From Scolanthus callimorphus (lineage: Eukaryota > Cnidaria > Anthozoa > Actiniaria > Edwardsiidae): DNA of 64,000 bases. The position numbers were made by a program, and so were the translations under genes. The stretch's first letter is position 1. Each line of letters opens with the position of its first letter. Under the pieces are notes generated by a model. That model saw only the letters and a list, made by a program, of their open reading frames with translations. It ran no database searches and was not told where the DNA came from. The DNA lies in contig CM066912.1 in the NCBI GenBank assembly GCA_033964015.1, forward strand, positions 25,269,605 through 25,333,604, written 5' to 3'. Below, piece after piece: positions 45,117 to 56,456 of this stretch.

Positions 45117-46184
45117 ATGTTTCACTCAGTCTTCTTCCTGCTTGTCATTGCACCGACAGTAGCCGAGGCTTTCTTTTGCAGCAGCAACTACTGCAAATCT
45201 TGTGTGAGCTCGGGCTTTATTAAGTGCCGATGGTGTAGAAGAGACAACAAATGCCACGCACCGGGCGCCATCGCAACAAACCCTTGCAGCCGAGCGGAAA
45301 ATATCGTCGACAAAACTCATTGCAATGATGTGTTCTCGCACTACGATCCTGAGTTATCGTACAAGATGCTGCTGCTCTCAGCCGCTGCCTATGACCCAGA
45401 GAACCCGCCACAACAGTGCCTCAACAACGCTTTGCCTTCTGACAAATTCCATATTGAAATTGTCGTTACCAAGAAATGCGACTTCGCCGATCACAACTGC
45501 GCTGGTTATGTCGCTGTTTCTCATGTCTTGAAAGCCATAGTAGTGGCGTTTCGTGGAACCGAGACGCTGGAACAAGCCCTTTTTGAATTCATAGAATCAC
45601 TAATTGCACCCAAGATGTCATTTCTCAATGGTGAAGTTCAAGCATACTGGAAGAGAGGATTTGATTTGATATGGAAGCCAAACATGGAAGCGAAAGTGAA
45701 AGCGCTTGTTTCGCAGTATCCAGCCTATCAGGTTTGGGTCACGGGCCATTCCTTGGGAGGAGCGATTGCTTCTCTAGCGAGTACCTGGCTCAGCTACTAT
45801 AAAATATCCCCTCGTAAGAATATCATTTTGTACACGTTTGGCATGCCTCGAGTGGGGAACTACGGCTACGCCTTCCAACATGACCAACTCGTCAACAACA
45901 GTTGGAGGGTCGTCAATTATGACGATGCCGTCCCTCATTTTCCGACCGTTGCTTCAGTGAGTGTCTTAAACGCTCCATATCACCACGGAGTAGAAGCCTT
46001 TTATACTCAAGTGGCTACGAGTCAATATTCCCCTCACAAGGAATGTCACGGAAAGCCGTTCAACGAAGATCTTGGATGCAGTTTTTCTGAGCCCAAGAGG
46101 TCCATCGAGCATCATAAAACTTACTTTAGCATCCCTGTTGGAACATTTTGGGAGACAAAATGTGTCCCTCCCGGCACGGCTTAA
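45117..46184 (+). CDS. Secreted class 3 lipase with PSI-like N-terminal module
   Basis: A 355-residue, single-exon protein. The ATG at 45117 is the first in frame after a TAG at about 45039-45041, and it opens a typical signal peptide (FFLLVIAPTVAEA). Residues ~21-69 hold eight cysteines in a plexin/PSI-like pattern (YCKSC, KCRWC). The alpha/beta-hydrolase domain (Lipase_3 family) follows: oxyanion-hole region VVAFRGTET (~142-150), nucleophile elbow GHSLGG with Ser212, acidic residue Asp270 in DDAVPHFP, and His333 in HHKTYF. The predicted role is extracellular or lysosomal hydrolysis of acylglycerols or related esters; the true substrate is unknown. The PSI-plus-lipase layout is also found in other invertebrates. 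Upstream lies the CRE minisatellite; downstream lies a LINE. No introns are visible, so a retrocopy origin is possible. Confidence 0.92.
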   Translation: MFHSVFFLLVIAPTVAEAFFCSSNYCKSCVSSGFIKCRWCRRDNKCHAPGAIATNPCSRAENIVDKTHCNDVFSHYDPELSYKMLLLSAAAYDPENPPQQCLNNALPSDKFHIEIVVTKKCDFADHNCAGYVAVSHVLKAIVVAFRGTETLEQALFEFIESLIAPKMSFLNGEVQAYWKRGFDLIWKPNMEAKVKALVSQYPAYQVWVTGHSLGGAIASLASTWLSYYKISPRKNIILYTFGMPRVGNYGYAFQHDQLVNNSWRVVNYDDAVPHFPTVASVSVLNAPYHHGVEAFYTQVATSQYSPHKECHGKPFNEDLGCSFSEPKRSIEHHKTYFSIPVGTFWETKCVPPGTA

Positions 46185-46398
46185 ACGGCTTAAACGGCCA
46201 CAGGCGAAAACGAAAACAAAACAGTCCTTTGGCCTTTAATAGGCAAAGAAGTAAAGGAACGAGATACTTTTGAAACCAGGCAATTTCGTTAATTTAGTAA
46301 ATACCCTACGCCCGACGAGCATGACATATAGGCGGATATCTGTTTGAATTTTTGTCTAAATTAGCTAAACGATTTAGAGACCTAAGGGAAAGAAAACG

Positions 46399-47622
46399 TT
46401 GGCTAAATACCCTTGTGGTGAATGCGAGAAGGCAGTAAAAAACAACCAGGACGCCATATTGTGTTGCAAGTGTGATAAGTGGTTTCATGCCAAGTGCCTT
46501 CATATGACCCGGCCTATATTCCAATACTACTTAAGTCGACCAGATATTGAATGGACTTGCCCCACTTGTGCGCTACCGCCACTCACAGACTCCTTCTTTG
46601 AAGAAATTGAGGAACAAGACTTGCTAAATCAAACAGAGAGTGATCAAGACGACTCAACGCTAGCACAAACAAATGCGGAACATACTCAGGGGGATGTTGA
46701 TAATGATCAACTGGAACTATTCAGGAAATCACATAACAAGGATCTCTTAATCGCACACCTGAACATTAACAGTATCCAAAATAAATTTGAAGAGCTTACG
46801 GAAATTATCAGGAAATTGAACACTCAAATAATTTTCATTAGTGAAACTAAGATCGACGCGAGCTATCCTAATGCTCAGTTCAGCATCCCGGGTTTTTCGC
46901 TTTATCGCAATGACAGGAAAAAAGGCGGTGGCGGAATCTTGGCACTAATATCTACCTGTGTGGTTAAGTCACGACTCAAGCCTGATAGGAACTACAAGAC
47001 TTTGGAAATCATTGCCTTCGAAATAAAAACAGAAGCGGACAATATGATAATCATCGGCATCTATCGTCCCCCGAGACCCCTCTGTGGTGAATATCAGACA
47101 CTTCTTGAAGACGAGTTGAGCCATGTTTGTAACTGGGCGAGTCTTAAAAGTAACTTTGTGGTAATCACCGGAGACTTAAATTTGGATAGAATGCGTCCTG
47201 ATAAGCCTGAAGGGAAATTACTCCTTGATTTGGAAATAGAGCAAGGCTTCGAATGTTTAATTACCAAGCCGACTAGAATAGAAAAGCGTGGCTCTATTAT
47301 AACTGAGAGTTTGATAGATGTTGTGCTCACTAATAGACCGGAAGTCTTCCAGCGTTCTGGTAACTATCATCCCTGTTTAAGTGACCATCATCTTGTCTAT
47401 GGTGTCTTAAAGCATAAAATAAATCTCAACAAAGCCAAGGTTATTACTTTTCGGAGCTATAAGAACTTTGATCGTGATCATTATAAACAACTTTTGTCCT
47501 CTGCCCCTTGGGATGTGGGGCAATTGTTTGATAATGTCGATGATCAGGTTTATGTATGGAACACTTTATTAAATGACATCTTGGATGAAGTGGCGCCCGT
47601 GAAAAAAAATGCGCGTGCGTGA
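46399..47622 (+). CDS. LINE ORF part 1: PHD finger + APE endonuclease
   Basis: 407 codons. PHD-type zinc finger at residues 6-57 (C6-C9, C23-C25, H30-C33, C54-C57, with W28 and W52). Endonuclease domain from ~115 has the expected motifs: LNINSI (N122), SET with catalytic Glu149, TGDLN (Asp259, Asn261) and SDH (328-330). It would nick target DNA for target-primed reverse transcription. There is no in-frame ATG between the upstream stop (46375) and residue 36. The expected start reads TTG at 46399, probably a mutated ATG. The frame ends early because a run of eight A at 47602-47609 is one base too long; the RT frame continues from there. Confidence 0.88.
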   Translation: MAKYPCGECEKAVKNNQDAILCCKCDKWFHAKCLHMTRPIFQYYLSRPDIEWTCPTCALPPLTDSFFEEIEEQDLLNQTESDQDDSTLAQTNAEHTQGDVDNDQLELFRKSHNKDLLIAHLNINSIQNKFEELTEIIRKLNTQIIFISETKIDASYPNAQFSIPGFSLYRNDRKKGGGGILALISTCVVKSRLKPDRNYKTLEIIAFEIKTEADNMIIIGIYRPPRPLCGEYQTLLEDELSHVCNWASLKSNFVVITGDLNLDRMRPDKPEGKLLLDLEIEQGFECLITKPTRIEKRGSIITESLIDVVLTNRPEVFQRSGNYHPCLSDHHLVYGVLKHKINLNKAKVITFRSYKNFDRDHYKQLLSSAPWDVGQLFDNVDDQVYVWNTLLNDILDEVAPVKKNARA

Positions 47623-49628
47623 CAAGGACGTTCCTTATATGACTTCGGACTGGAAAAACGCAATTAAGGCTAAACGCAAAGCAAATAATAAATACATGAA
47701 AAACAAAACTCCAGAGAACTGGGAAATGAGACGCATAGCTAGGAACGAGGCTACAAAGCAAAGAAGAAAGGCTATCAAATCATATTGGAGCAAAAAGACT
47801 GACGACCTTAAAAACAATCCCAAGTCATTTTTCAGCACATTCAAACCATTTTTAGGATCTAAGGGCTGTGTTGAAAAGAATGACATCCATTTGAACGTAA
47901 ATGGCAGTGTAATCACTGATCAGCAGCAAGTGGCCGAGGAACTGGTAGAATATTTTGCTACTGTAGCAGACGGTATTGGAGGCCAGGCAGCTCAAAAAAG
48001 TTCTATTCAGGACTTCGTGGACCATCCCTGTGTTCAAAGGATACAACAAGAATACAGTAACTACACTGAGAGCCTGGGCATCCAACCTGTCAAGCAGGGA
48101 GAAGTTCTAAAAGTGCTGGAATCGCTAGATGCGAATAAAGCTACTGGTACTGATTGCATCCCTCCCAAAGCTTTAAAAATTGGTGCTGAGGAACTGGCAA
48201 ATCCGCTGACCACTCTATTTAACTCTTGTATAAGCAAAAGCGTGTGGCCCACAGACTGGAAATGTGGGGACTGGGCCCCAGTATTCAAAAAGGACGACAG
48301 ATTGGCAAAGGAAAACTACCGGCCAATTACACTGCTACCATGCACAAGTAAAGTTCTGGAAAAATTAGTGGGGGTACAAATAAACGGCTGTTTCAGCGAC
48401 CGCATATACCTTAAATCTTCCGCTTATCGTAAAGCGCACAGTTGTGAAACAACATTAATTAATCTAGTGGAAGACTGGAGACTTGCAAGGGATCAACGTA
48501 AGGTCGTTAGTATATTATCTACAGACATGTCAAAGGCTTTTGACTCCTTGCATTCACCGTTATTACTGAGCAAGTTCAAAGCATACGGTTTCGAGAAGAA
48601 CACTATCCAACTGCTAAACAGTTATCTCACCGACCGGAAATATCAGGTGAAGATTGGCCGTCACGTGAGTTCGAGTCGACTAGTAAACCGAGGCTGTCCT
48701 CAGGGCTCCGCTCTTGGCCCGCTGTTATGGAATGTGTTTCAAAACGATTTACCTTATGGTTTAAATGCGAATTTGTCAATGTACGCGGACGACCACCAGA
48801 TTTATCACATTGGTGATAATCAGGTAGATGTTACTTTGCAACTTAAAGAGAGTGCAAATCTGGCTACGCGCTGGTACGAGTCCAACCTCTTAGCTGGGAA
48901 TATAAAGAAATATCAAGTCATGAACTCTGGCTTTGATCTGAATAACAGCAATATTTATGTTAACGGGGAGGAAATTAGAACAGCAGAAAATCTTGAATTA
49001 CTAGGCGTGACTTTAGACTCTGATCTCAATTTCTCTAAACACATAGACTCTGTTTGTAGGAAAACTAGCCAACGAATAGGCGTTCTAATGAGATTAAGAA
49101 ATCTAATTCCTATGGAGTGTAAATTAGTACTTTTTAAAAGTGCAATTTTGCCGTATTTAACATACTGTCACTTAGTATGGCATTTCTGTAAGGCCAGTGA
49201 TACGCGTAAACTTGAAAGACTACAAGAAAGAGGCCTTAGAGCTGTTTTTAAGGACAACAACTCAAGCTACGAGAAACTGTTGGGCAAGGCCGTCTTACCT
49301 ACACTACTAAATAGGCGCTTGCAAGACCTCTGCACTCTTATGTATAAGGTTAAGCACAAGCTTTGCCCCACTTATATATGCGACATTTTTAGCAGACATT
49401 CTAATGGTTACAACCTAAGGCAATCCGACTTCACATTACCAAGATTTAATTCTGTAACTTACGGTAAACATTCTCTTAGATTTTTAGGCCCAAAGTTATG
49501 GAGCAAACTCCCCAAGAAATATAGAGACGTAGCATCACTAAACTGTTTTTAAAAAATATATTAGAGAACTTGACTTAAGCAAACTTATCGATGATGGATG
49601 TAGGAGTTGCGGCCTGTGCTCTTCTTAA
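47609..49628 (+). CDS. LINE ORF part 2: reverse transcriptase
   Basis: 647 codons to the stop at 49552. The first residues (MRVRDKDVPYM) are the linker that normally follows the endonuclease in frame, so the ATG is not a true start. RT motifs: NYRPITLLP (~227-235), motif A STDMSKAFD (Asp306), RGCPQGSALGP (~361-371) and the catalytic YADD box (392-395). A thumb and C-terminal region ends ...LGPKLWSKLP. At about 49547 one extra T in a T-run brings a premature stop. The +1 frame goes on for ~25 codons with a cysteine pair (CRSCGLC) to 49628. All catalytic residues are kept. Confidence 0.9.
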
Positions 49629-50051
49629 AGTAATTTTTATTGTACATAGCCATATTTTATCGTAAACATGATTTAGTAATATTATTGTATATAGTTTTTA
49701 CCAATTCTTAGTATCTATCTTATATAGCTTTTATCAATTATTAGTATTTATCTATTTATTTATTTAATATTTTTCTGTTTATAATGTCCCCGTATTAGTA
49801 AGGGAGATTTCTCCCCAGCTAGGTGGTTTTATTGACATTTTAATAAAGTTTCTATTCTATTCTATTCTATAATTTGATGTTCAGTACAATCATGTGTCCT
49901 GAATAGTGTTCAAGCAGGGAATGTAACCTTTCTAGAAAATCTAAGTGCTATATCTTTATTCCTCTTTGCGCGATGTATTAGTTAAATCTCAAATATATAC
50001 AATTCGTTTTCTAGGTTTTTAGCCTTCGCTGGCCATCGTTGCGGAGCGATA

Positions 50052-50494
50052 CATTCTCGTTCCCAGTGCTCCCCGGTTCGTCACCTCCCGAGGGAGGCTC
50101 TGGTGACAGCCATTGACGCATGCGCGAGATTTGATACAGAGCTGCATTCTCGTACCCAGGCTCGACTGCTCGCAGGGAAGGCTCTGGGGACATCCATCTG
50201 AGGGCCGCCGCTGATTGGTTGATTTGGAGCGTTTGAGCATGCGCTGAAAGGTCTTTCTCTCAGCGGTTCTGTATTAAATCTCGCGCATGCGTCTGTTGCT
50301 GTCACCAGAGCCTCCCCCGCGAGGAGACGAGCCGGGGAGCTCTGGGTTCGAGAATACAGAGCCGTTGAAAGAAACAACTTTCTGCGCATGCCCGAACGTT
50401 CTAAGTTAGCCAATCAGCGAAGGTCCTCAAATGGATGCCCCCAGAGCCTCCCCTGCAAAGCAGACAAGCCGGAGAGCTCTGGGTACGAGAATGG
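50052..50494. mobile_element. hAT-like MITE family G, interrupted by a copy of itself
   Basis: The ends are CATTCTCGTTCCCAGTGCTC and GAGCTCTGGGTACGAGAATG. It is related to 24279-24499 throughout. The middle is interrupted at 50145-50356 by a second copy. GCATGCG-rich motifs and a GCCAATCAGCG box are shared. Confidence 0.75.
50145..50356. mobile_element. Nested hAT-like MITE with 8-bp target duplication
   Basis: Begins CATTCTCGTACCCAGGCTCG and ends GCTCTGGGTTCGAGAATA. It is flanked by CAGAGCTG (50137-50144) and CAGAGCCG (50357-50364), an 8-bp duplication with one change. Removing it joins the outer element into the same text as the intact copy at 24345-24390. Confidence 0.8.
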
Positions 50495-50516
50495 GTACGA
50501 TACTTCTCTCATTTGA

Positions 50517-50572
50517 AAGATGCGCAGAGCGGATGCGCAGAGCGGATGCGCAGAGCGGATGCGCAGTTGCGT
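50517..50572. repeat. 13-base tandem repeat GATGCGCAGAGCG
   Basis: Four direct copies of GATGCGCAGAGCG or close variants, ending GATGCGCAGTTGCG. A single copy of the last part occurs at about 55454. Confidence 0.9.
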
Positions 50573-50913
50573 GACAGGCTCGCTTTAAGAACGGTATTTC
50601 AAATTTGCGGGAACGGAGGCTCCGTAAACATAAGTCAATTATACCACATTTACAAGTTAATCGCTAAAGGGAAATTGCTTGTTACACCATATGCGAGTGA
50701 CACGCAAAAAGGGAAAATTACATTCACAGAATAGTCCAATAACATTGCCTTTTTCTAGTTACAAGCGAAAAGGAAATTGAGCTTATTGTCCAATAACGTT
50801 GCCTTTTACTAGTTACCAGTGAAAAGGAAATTACTTGTTTACTGAATAATGAAATTGCTCCCAAAAACATTATATAATCTAAATATGCATAGCAGCTGTT
50901 TTTACTGCTGTTT

Positions 50914-51190
50914 TCATAATTCTGCGAACTCCCACTTGACATTTCCGAACGCCAAACTGCGTTTTGGCTTCCGTCAATCAAACCTTTTAAAGTAAAGTCC
51001 ACTTTTAAGTCAAATCTGAGTTTGATTTGCATTTTACAGTGAAATATTTTGTTTAAAAGCCTAGCTTGCCTCCATGAGATCACAAGAGCTATCAAAGCCT
51101 CCGTGAAATCACCCAGAATTGTTCACTCGTTTGATTGACGGAAGCCAAACCGTGGTTTGTTGGTCGGTGTAGAGTTGGCAGAATTATGAA
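50914..51190. repeat. MITE with CATAATTCTGC ends
   Basis: The outer ends CATAATTCTGC and GCAGAATTATG are inverse. Inner arms TTTGGCTTCCGTCAATCAAA and TTTGATTGACGGAAGCCAAA are exact inverses. Confidence 0.75.
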
Positions 51191-51477
51191 AGTCGCAGTA
51201 ACAAGTCACCCATGTTTTTTCTCGACGTTTGAGTTTGAAATATAAGTACAAGAGGAAAATTAGCTGAAAACAAATAGAATCTCCTTCTCCGTAGCAGGTT
51301 TCCTATTTAGGCAGGTGAATAGCTAATCATATCTATCAGAGCGGAAAAACGCGAGTGGTGAATTAGACGTAAAAAGTGAAGTCGGCATGAGCTTGCCCTC
51401 AATTTCCCCTCACCGGATTCAATTGCAATTGGTAAAGACAAGTCTTAATGCCTTGTAGTGAAAGTAAACTAAAGTAG

Positions 51478-51800
51478 CATGTTGAAGAAACTTAAATTGT
51501 TGCTCCCAGTATGAAAGTTCATAGTTTAATTCAAGTCTAGGATCAAGTACGTTTTTCAATATACTTCCTCAAGCCGCTTTAGGTTAATGTTGACATGTTG
51601 AAGAAACTTAAATTGTTGCCCCCAGCATGAAAGTTAATAGTTTAATTCAATTCCAGGGCCAAGTAAGGTTTTCAATATCTTATTTTACTCCGCTTTAGCT
51701 TAATGGTAGAATAATTGTTGCCCCTACTATGAAAGTTTATGGCCAACTTTAGGGTTTAGGCAAAGTTTTTTTTTTATACCCCGCGTCAGGTTAATATTTC
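51478..51800. repeat. ~117-bp tandem repeat, 2.7 units
   Basis: Units at 51478, 51594 and a partial at about 51711 share CATGTTGAAGAAACTTAAAT, CCCAGCATGAAAGTTAATAG and CCGCTTTAGGTTAATG. No coding frame persists through the units. Confidence 0.8.
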
Positions 51801-52679
51801 GTGTTTAATGATGAGCGAATGACTTCTACATTACAGGTGCAAAAAAAGGTTTATTTTCCGGTGGCTGTTATTTTATTTCCCCTCAGGATTTGCAACATTA
51901 AGTTTAATTACATGTATTTTAATTAACACTTAGTTTAATAACCCTTTTGCAGAGGAACTGAGATGAAAGTGCTTTATTTAAAGAAGAGAGAAGAGAAACA
52001 ACCTCATCAAAATCGACGTTTGCTGGATTAAGCTGACGTATCATCACGGATGGAGTAAAATTTAGAAAAAAGAAGAAGACTTCAAGAATGCTTTGACGAA
52101 AAAAGGTAATGCTACGTGTTTAACTCGTCCATATTTGACCAACTTCAAGGGAAAAGGACCTAAATAGGGTATTTTGTCAAATTTCTGTCTTGAAGAGACT
52201 TGAAGATGGACTTGCCACAAGTCGACCTCCCTAAGGAAAAAAATTCAAAGGTCTTTGAGAAAGTTTATCTTGAAGGGTGAAGGTGGCTATTATGCATCTT
52301 TGTAATATGACCTCAGTCATTCCTGCATTTTGATTGGTTGAGAGGAGTGTGATTTCAGCGTAACAGTGTGATTTCAATCATCGAGGAGTGTGATTTCAAG
52401 CCGCAGTGAGAAATCAAAGAAAAACTTCAGGTTTCTTCCAGCAGACTTACAGGTCAAAGACTGTTGTTAAGCACAATTACCAGATTTACAAAAATAAGCC
52501 TAAAAAAGAGCAAAACACCCGAGAGTTTTGACTCAAAAGTTTTCAATTTTCGCGCTTGTTTTGCACGCGCTCCTGACGTATCGCATCGGATCTGCTTGTT
52601 TTGCAGCGTACGTGCTGGTTTTAGAGACAAAATTTGCAGTGAATGACTTAGATCATACTATAAACAAAGTAAACAATTA
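51801..52679. other. No gene recognised
   Basis: Contains repeated GAGTGTGATTTCA motifs (about 52345-52400). A 60-codon frame at 52464-52646 has no motif. Confidence 0.4.
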
Positions 52680-52823
52680 ATAGCATGGTTTGTACGTAAT
52701 ATTTGACATAAATCCCACTCATGATATGTCTAAACTCGCCGAAGACGGCTCGTGAAATTACAAACAGTTTAGACATATCACTCGTGGTATTTATGCCAAA
52801 TATCACTACAAACCATGCTATTA
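52680..52823. repeat. Foldback element
   Basis: AATAGCATGGTTTGTA at the left and TACAAACCATGCTATT at the right are exact inverses. GTTTAGACATATCA and its inverse continue the arms. The loop is around TCGCCGAAGACGGC. Confidence 0.85.
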
Positions 52824-52892
52824 CCTATACAAACACTGAGCATATTCGGCACCCAATTTTCTTACAGTAAAACAGAGATCTGGCAGTCTATC

Positions 52893-52990
52893 AACAACAA
52901 CAACAATTTTATTATTTGTACGTTTCTCTAGTTTACATTTTTGTCAAACACTCACATAAAACAATGTTTACAGGCAACCTAGAATAGCAC
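52893..52990 (-). mobile_element. 3' end of a LINE (minus strand), short fragment
   Basis: On the minus strand the segment reads ...AATAATAAAATTGTTGTTGT, a LINE-like 3'UTR ending in a GTT simple repeat. No coding part is left. Confidence 0.4.
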
Positions 52991-53520
52991 TAGACTAATT
53001 TAGAAAATGGCATTGTTCATGATTGTATCGAGAGGAAAGAAAAAATTGGTGTGTTGAAGAAGGAAAAACCGTTTCAAAAATCGTATGACAGAAACAAATC
53101 CTGGATTTTCGAAGAGGGGGTCAGATTTTTGGATGGATAACTGCTTTATTTCCTACAACCTCAGAATCCCGTTTTGTGAGTTTGTGTTCACTTTGAAATG
53201 TTTAGTAGAGGTATTTTCGATATGAATATTACACGGAGGAAATTTTTTGGCGATGTATCCTTGGAAATTTGCAACTTAAATCGCTCATATTTTGATCATT
53301 ATTTATTATAAAAACACAAACTCATGAACAAGTCACTTTAAAAAATAAATCGGCCTCTCTACAACCTGTTAAACTGCTGCAGTACCCATCCACAGAAAAG
53401 TTTTGAAATCAAATTGAGAATCAAAACTATTTGTAGGCCGTGAAACCACATGAATTTTCAGGAATTATATTGCGCCACAAGTAGGAATGAGTGTCGGTTG
53501 TAAAACTCTCAACCAAAGTC
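52991..53520. other. No gene recognised
   Basis: AT-rich with no visible repeat ends or coding motif. Confidence 0.4.
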
Positions 53521-53753
53521 TACTGCCATTTGCGTCCATCCATGAAGTGACGATTTGTTTCGTGTTGGTTTGTGTTTCAAACGTGCACGTTTTGTCGAGA
53601 AGTTGTCACTTTTCTCGCGCGCGGATTGGCTGCAGTTTTGAGCGAGAAACGTGACTACGTTTCGAGAAAACGCTCTCACCTGGAACGTTCACATTTGAAA
53701 AGTAAAGCTTCCGGAAAAATCGTCACACTTCATGGATGGACGTAAATGGTAGT
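53521..53753. repeat. MITE with CTACTGCCATTTGCGTCCAT ends
   Basis: The ends are inverse: ATTTGCGTCCATCCATGAAG and CTTCATGGATGGACGTAAAT, about 36 bases in all. A second pair of TCTCG/CGAGA motifs sits inside. Confidence 0.8.
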
Positions 53754-54079
53754 ATTTTATCGGTCAAAAAATGGAGATACCATGTGCGGAAATAGTCTAT
53801 TTTGTCGAAATTGAAAAATTTAATGATATGTAAAATTTAATTGTTAATTTGTTTAAAGAATGATCAGGCTGTATTTGTACAGAAGTTATATCAATATCTC
53901 CTCAAACAACTGAGATGTCATTCCGATCGATGAAAGATATTTGGGTCATTTCCATGGCAACAACATCATTACTATCACCTTTAAACAGTGTTTATTTTTT
54001 ATTTGACATTGAAGATGTCCCAAAATACTGTAAAATACTTATTCGTAGTATAATTTGAATAACCGTAAATCGGCCAAAA
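53754..54079. other. No gene recognised
   Basis: AT-rich, no features. Confidence 0.4.
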
Positions 54080-54157
54080 ATCCAAGATGGCGCTCGCGAC
54101 TACGAACTCCGGGTTTTCGCCGATAAAAACAGCCTCCAACGCCTGCTAGCAGGCTAA
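54080..54157. repeat. MITE end fragment, family K
   Basis: CCAAGATGGCGCTCGCGACT ... GATAAAAACAGCC ... GCCTGCTAGCAGGCTAA is the inverse relative of 30891-30990. Confidence 0.55.
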
Positions 54158-56456
54158 TAATGTACTTAAAATTATTTGTTTGAAAATGTAACATATTCCG
54201 CCATTTCAGACCTCACTATTTCGGAGCCATGGATAGGTATTTACTTACACCATTGGTACTTTAAAAGTGCTGCAAATTAATTTTACCAGCCACATTGCCC
54301 TAATGGGCACCGCATCATTCTCAGAGAAAAGCTATGTTAACATCGCTGGTTGTGAAAAAATTGTAACATTAGATCAATTGTGCGTAATTGTCTCTTCATT
54401 TCCAAAGTACACAAAGCTGCCAAACGGGCAAGACAGTTATAGATAGCAATATCAAATAGTGCGCTGTCGACTTGAACTTGTAGACGCGTTGGCGTCTAAC
54501 AAACAGTATTCAGTGACAATGTGATTGCCCGCCCCGATGTGACACAAGAACGCACGGATAAGAACTCTTCCGGTTTTACTGAGTCTTCAGATTTTTCACC
54601 ACGCTTCCCGGGAAAGTTTTCGAAATTTTCGATATACTTCCCTGTACTTCTCCCGGTTTTCTTTTAAACCTTTTGCTAGCTGCAAATAAAGCTGTTTATT
54701 ACGAACCTTTATCTGAGCTAATCGAGGCGTGTAGCCCATGACTAATTTCTTACAGCTATTTCAGAAACGGTTGCACCGTCACAACTGTCGTTGTAGCCCG
54801 CGGTGCGTCATGGGAGAAACTAAGGCCTGCGGCAAACGCCGTGCCAGAATCGCGTCGCTCCAATACAAAACAATAGAAATTTATTGATTATAAAGTATAA
54901 TGAAGCGGCATCCTTTGAAAAGGGAAAGTTTCGACAGAAGAAGAGCGACTGAAGTTCGGCGTTTGTCGTAGGCCTAAGAAAAAGCAAAATATAAAATCGT
55001 TGCATCGCGACCCCATAAGCGTGTAAGAGGATTGTGTACGCGGTCTCGAATTGCGTCGATTTTTTAGATGTTTTTCCTTCTTTTACTCGATATTAAATGA
55101 TTTGTTTGAGAAGCTATATCAAACACTAGATAGAGTTTTTCATCAGGATTTCAAAACACCTCGAAGTCGATTAAATAAAACTCGGTTTTGCCTCGATTTT
55201 TTAGGCCACTTCTGCGTGTTTGGAAATCCTTATGGAACGCGTAGTTGAATACCTTGGCATTAAGGGAGGCTGTCACGATACGCGCATGCTCCAGGAACGA
55301 TCACTGAGTAAAACTATTTAGACCATCCTATCAGAAAACTATTGAAGAATATGTAAAACGTAATGATGGATCGAGATGGATGGATCGAGAAATAGCAAGA
55401 TTAAAACGGATTGTTTTCGTGGTTTTCAGCCTTCACTGGCCATCGTTACGGGATGATGCGCAGTTGCGTGACAGCCACCCAATAATGCTGTTAGTCTAAG
55501 GAGTTACCTAGGGATAAGCGCTAGCTGTGTCAAACCTCCCTGTTTCGTTGCTATGGTAACTCCGAATACAGTGGAGTTACAATAGTGGAACAAAAATTGT
55601 AGGCAGCCTCCTTAGAAGATTAAAGCTTGCGTGTTAAATTTCAAGTCTCAAATTTAATCTTCCTCGACAAGAAGAGCTTGACTATTATTTGATGACGCCA
55701 ATGAGTTCCTCTTTCATCTCATCTGTTTGCTAATTTTCATTCAATATTTTGGCATTCGCTTCCTTTTTGATGTGAACGCAATTGCCCCAAGATTACACAA
55801 AGACACGAAAACGAAATTGGCAGCGTTTGAGCTCTAAGTTTCGGTTACCGTGCACTGAAAGATGTTTTCGTAGGTCCTCAAATTCTAAAGTGCTAAACTG
55901 CAAGGGTACAACTGTCACACAGGTAAATGTATTATGTTTGACCAAATATTCTGACGCGATATTTTTGCCACTAATGGTTATGTTTGCTTTGCTTTCTGCT
56001 GTTTTCTCGATATTTCCACCTGACCAGCTTTTGAAAGGAGAAATTAATATGGAATAAGGTTAAACAAGCGAGAACTACGACTGCCGATGCATGTACGACT
56101 TAACATATTGTTCATTCTGATTTGAAAATGTACTAGCTTTCATTTCACGAAATCTCAGATTTTTTTACATTTTCAAAAAGGCTTATCGATATGACAGTGG
56201 GAAATTGTGTTTGTATTTCCACTGACCAGAGATGTTAGGTTGTCAATCAAAATTACGCGCCGTGTTTTTTCTGCTTTGTGCTCTCGTTCTTAAAGCACTC
56301 TCGTTTATTAAAACTCTCTTATTAAAACTCTAGTTGTTATAAAGAAACATAAGCCCATAAGCACATAAGCCCAATTTTAAACTTTATTTTGGAAACTCTC
56401 TTTACAGCCAAACGTCGTGCCAGAGTCGCGCCGTTCCAATAGAAAGTTTTCTATTG
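54158..56456. other. No gene recognised; scattered repeat fragments
   Basis: A fragment of the 28303-28897 MITE end lies at about 54758-54830 (GGTTGCACCGTCACAACTGT, CGTCATGGGAGAAACTAAG). CAGCCTTCACTGGCCATCGT near 55428 recurs near 50019. The open frames (55051-55248, 55782-56057) have no recognised domain. Confidence 0.45.

Larger units (their letters stand above)
46399..49870 (+). mobile_element. Nearly full-length LINE (CR1/Jockey-like) with PHD, endonuclease and RT
   Basis: The element encodes, in order, a PHD finger, an APE-type endonuclease and a reverse transcriptase. It ends with AATAAAG then a (TTCTA)n tail at 49851-49870, as in CR1-type LINEs that prime on simple repeats. The 5' boundary is not visible and lies between the lipase stop at 46184 and 46399. 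Two one-base homopolymer insertions split the long frame, and the start codon position is TTG. The copy is therefore probably inactive, but young enough to keep its motifs. Confidence 0.9.
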
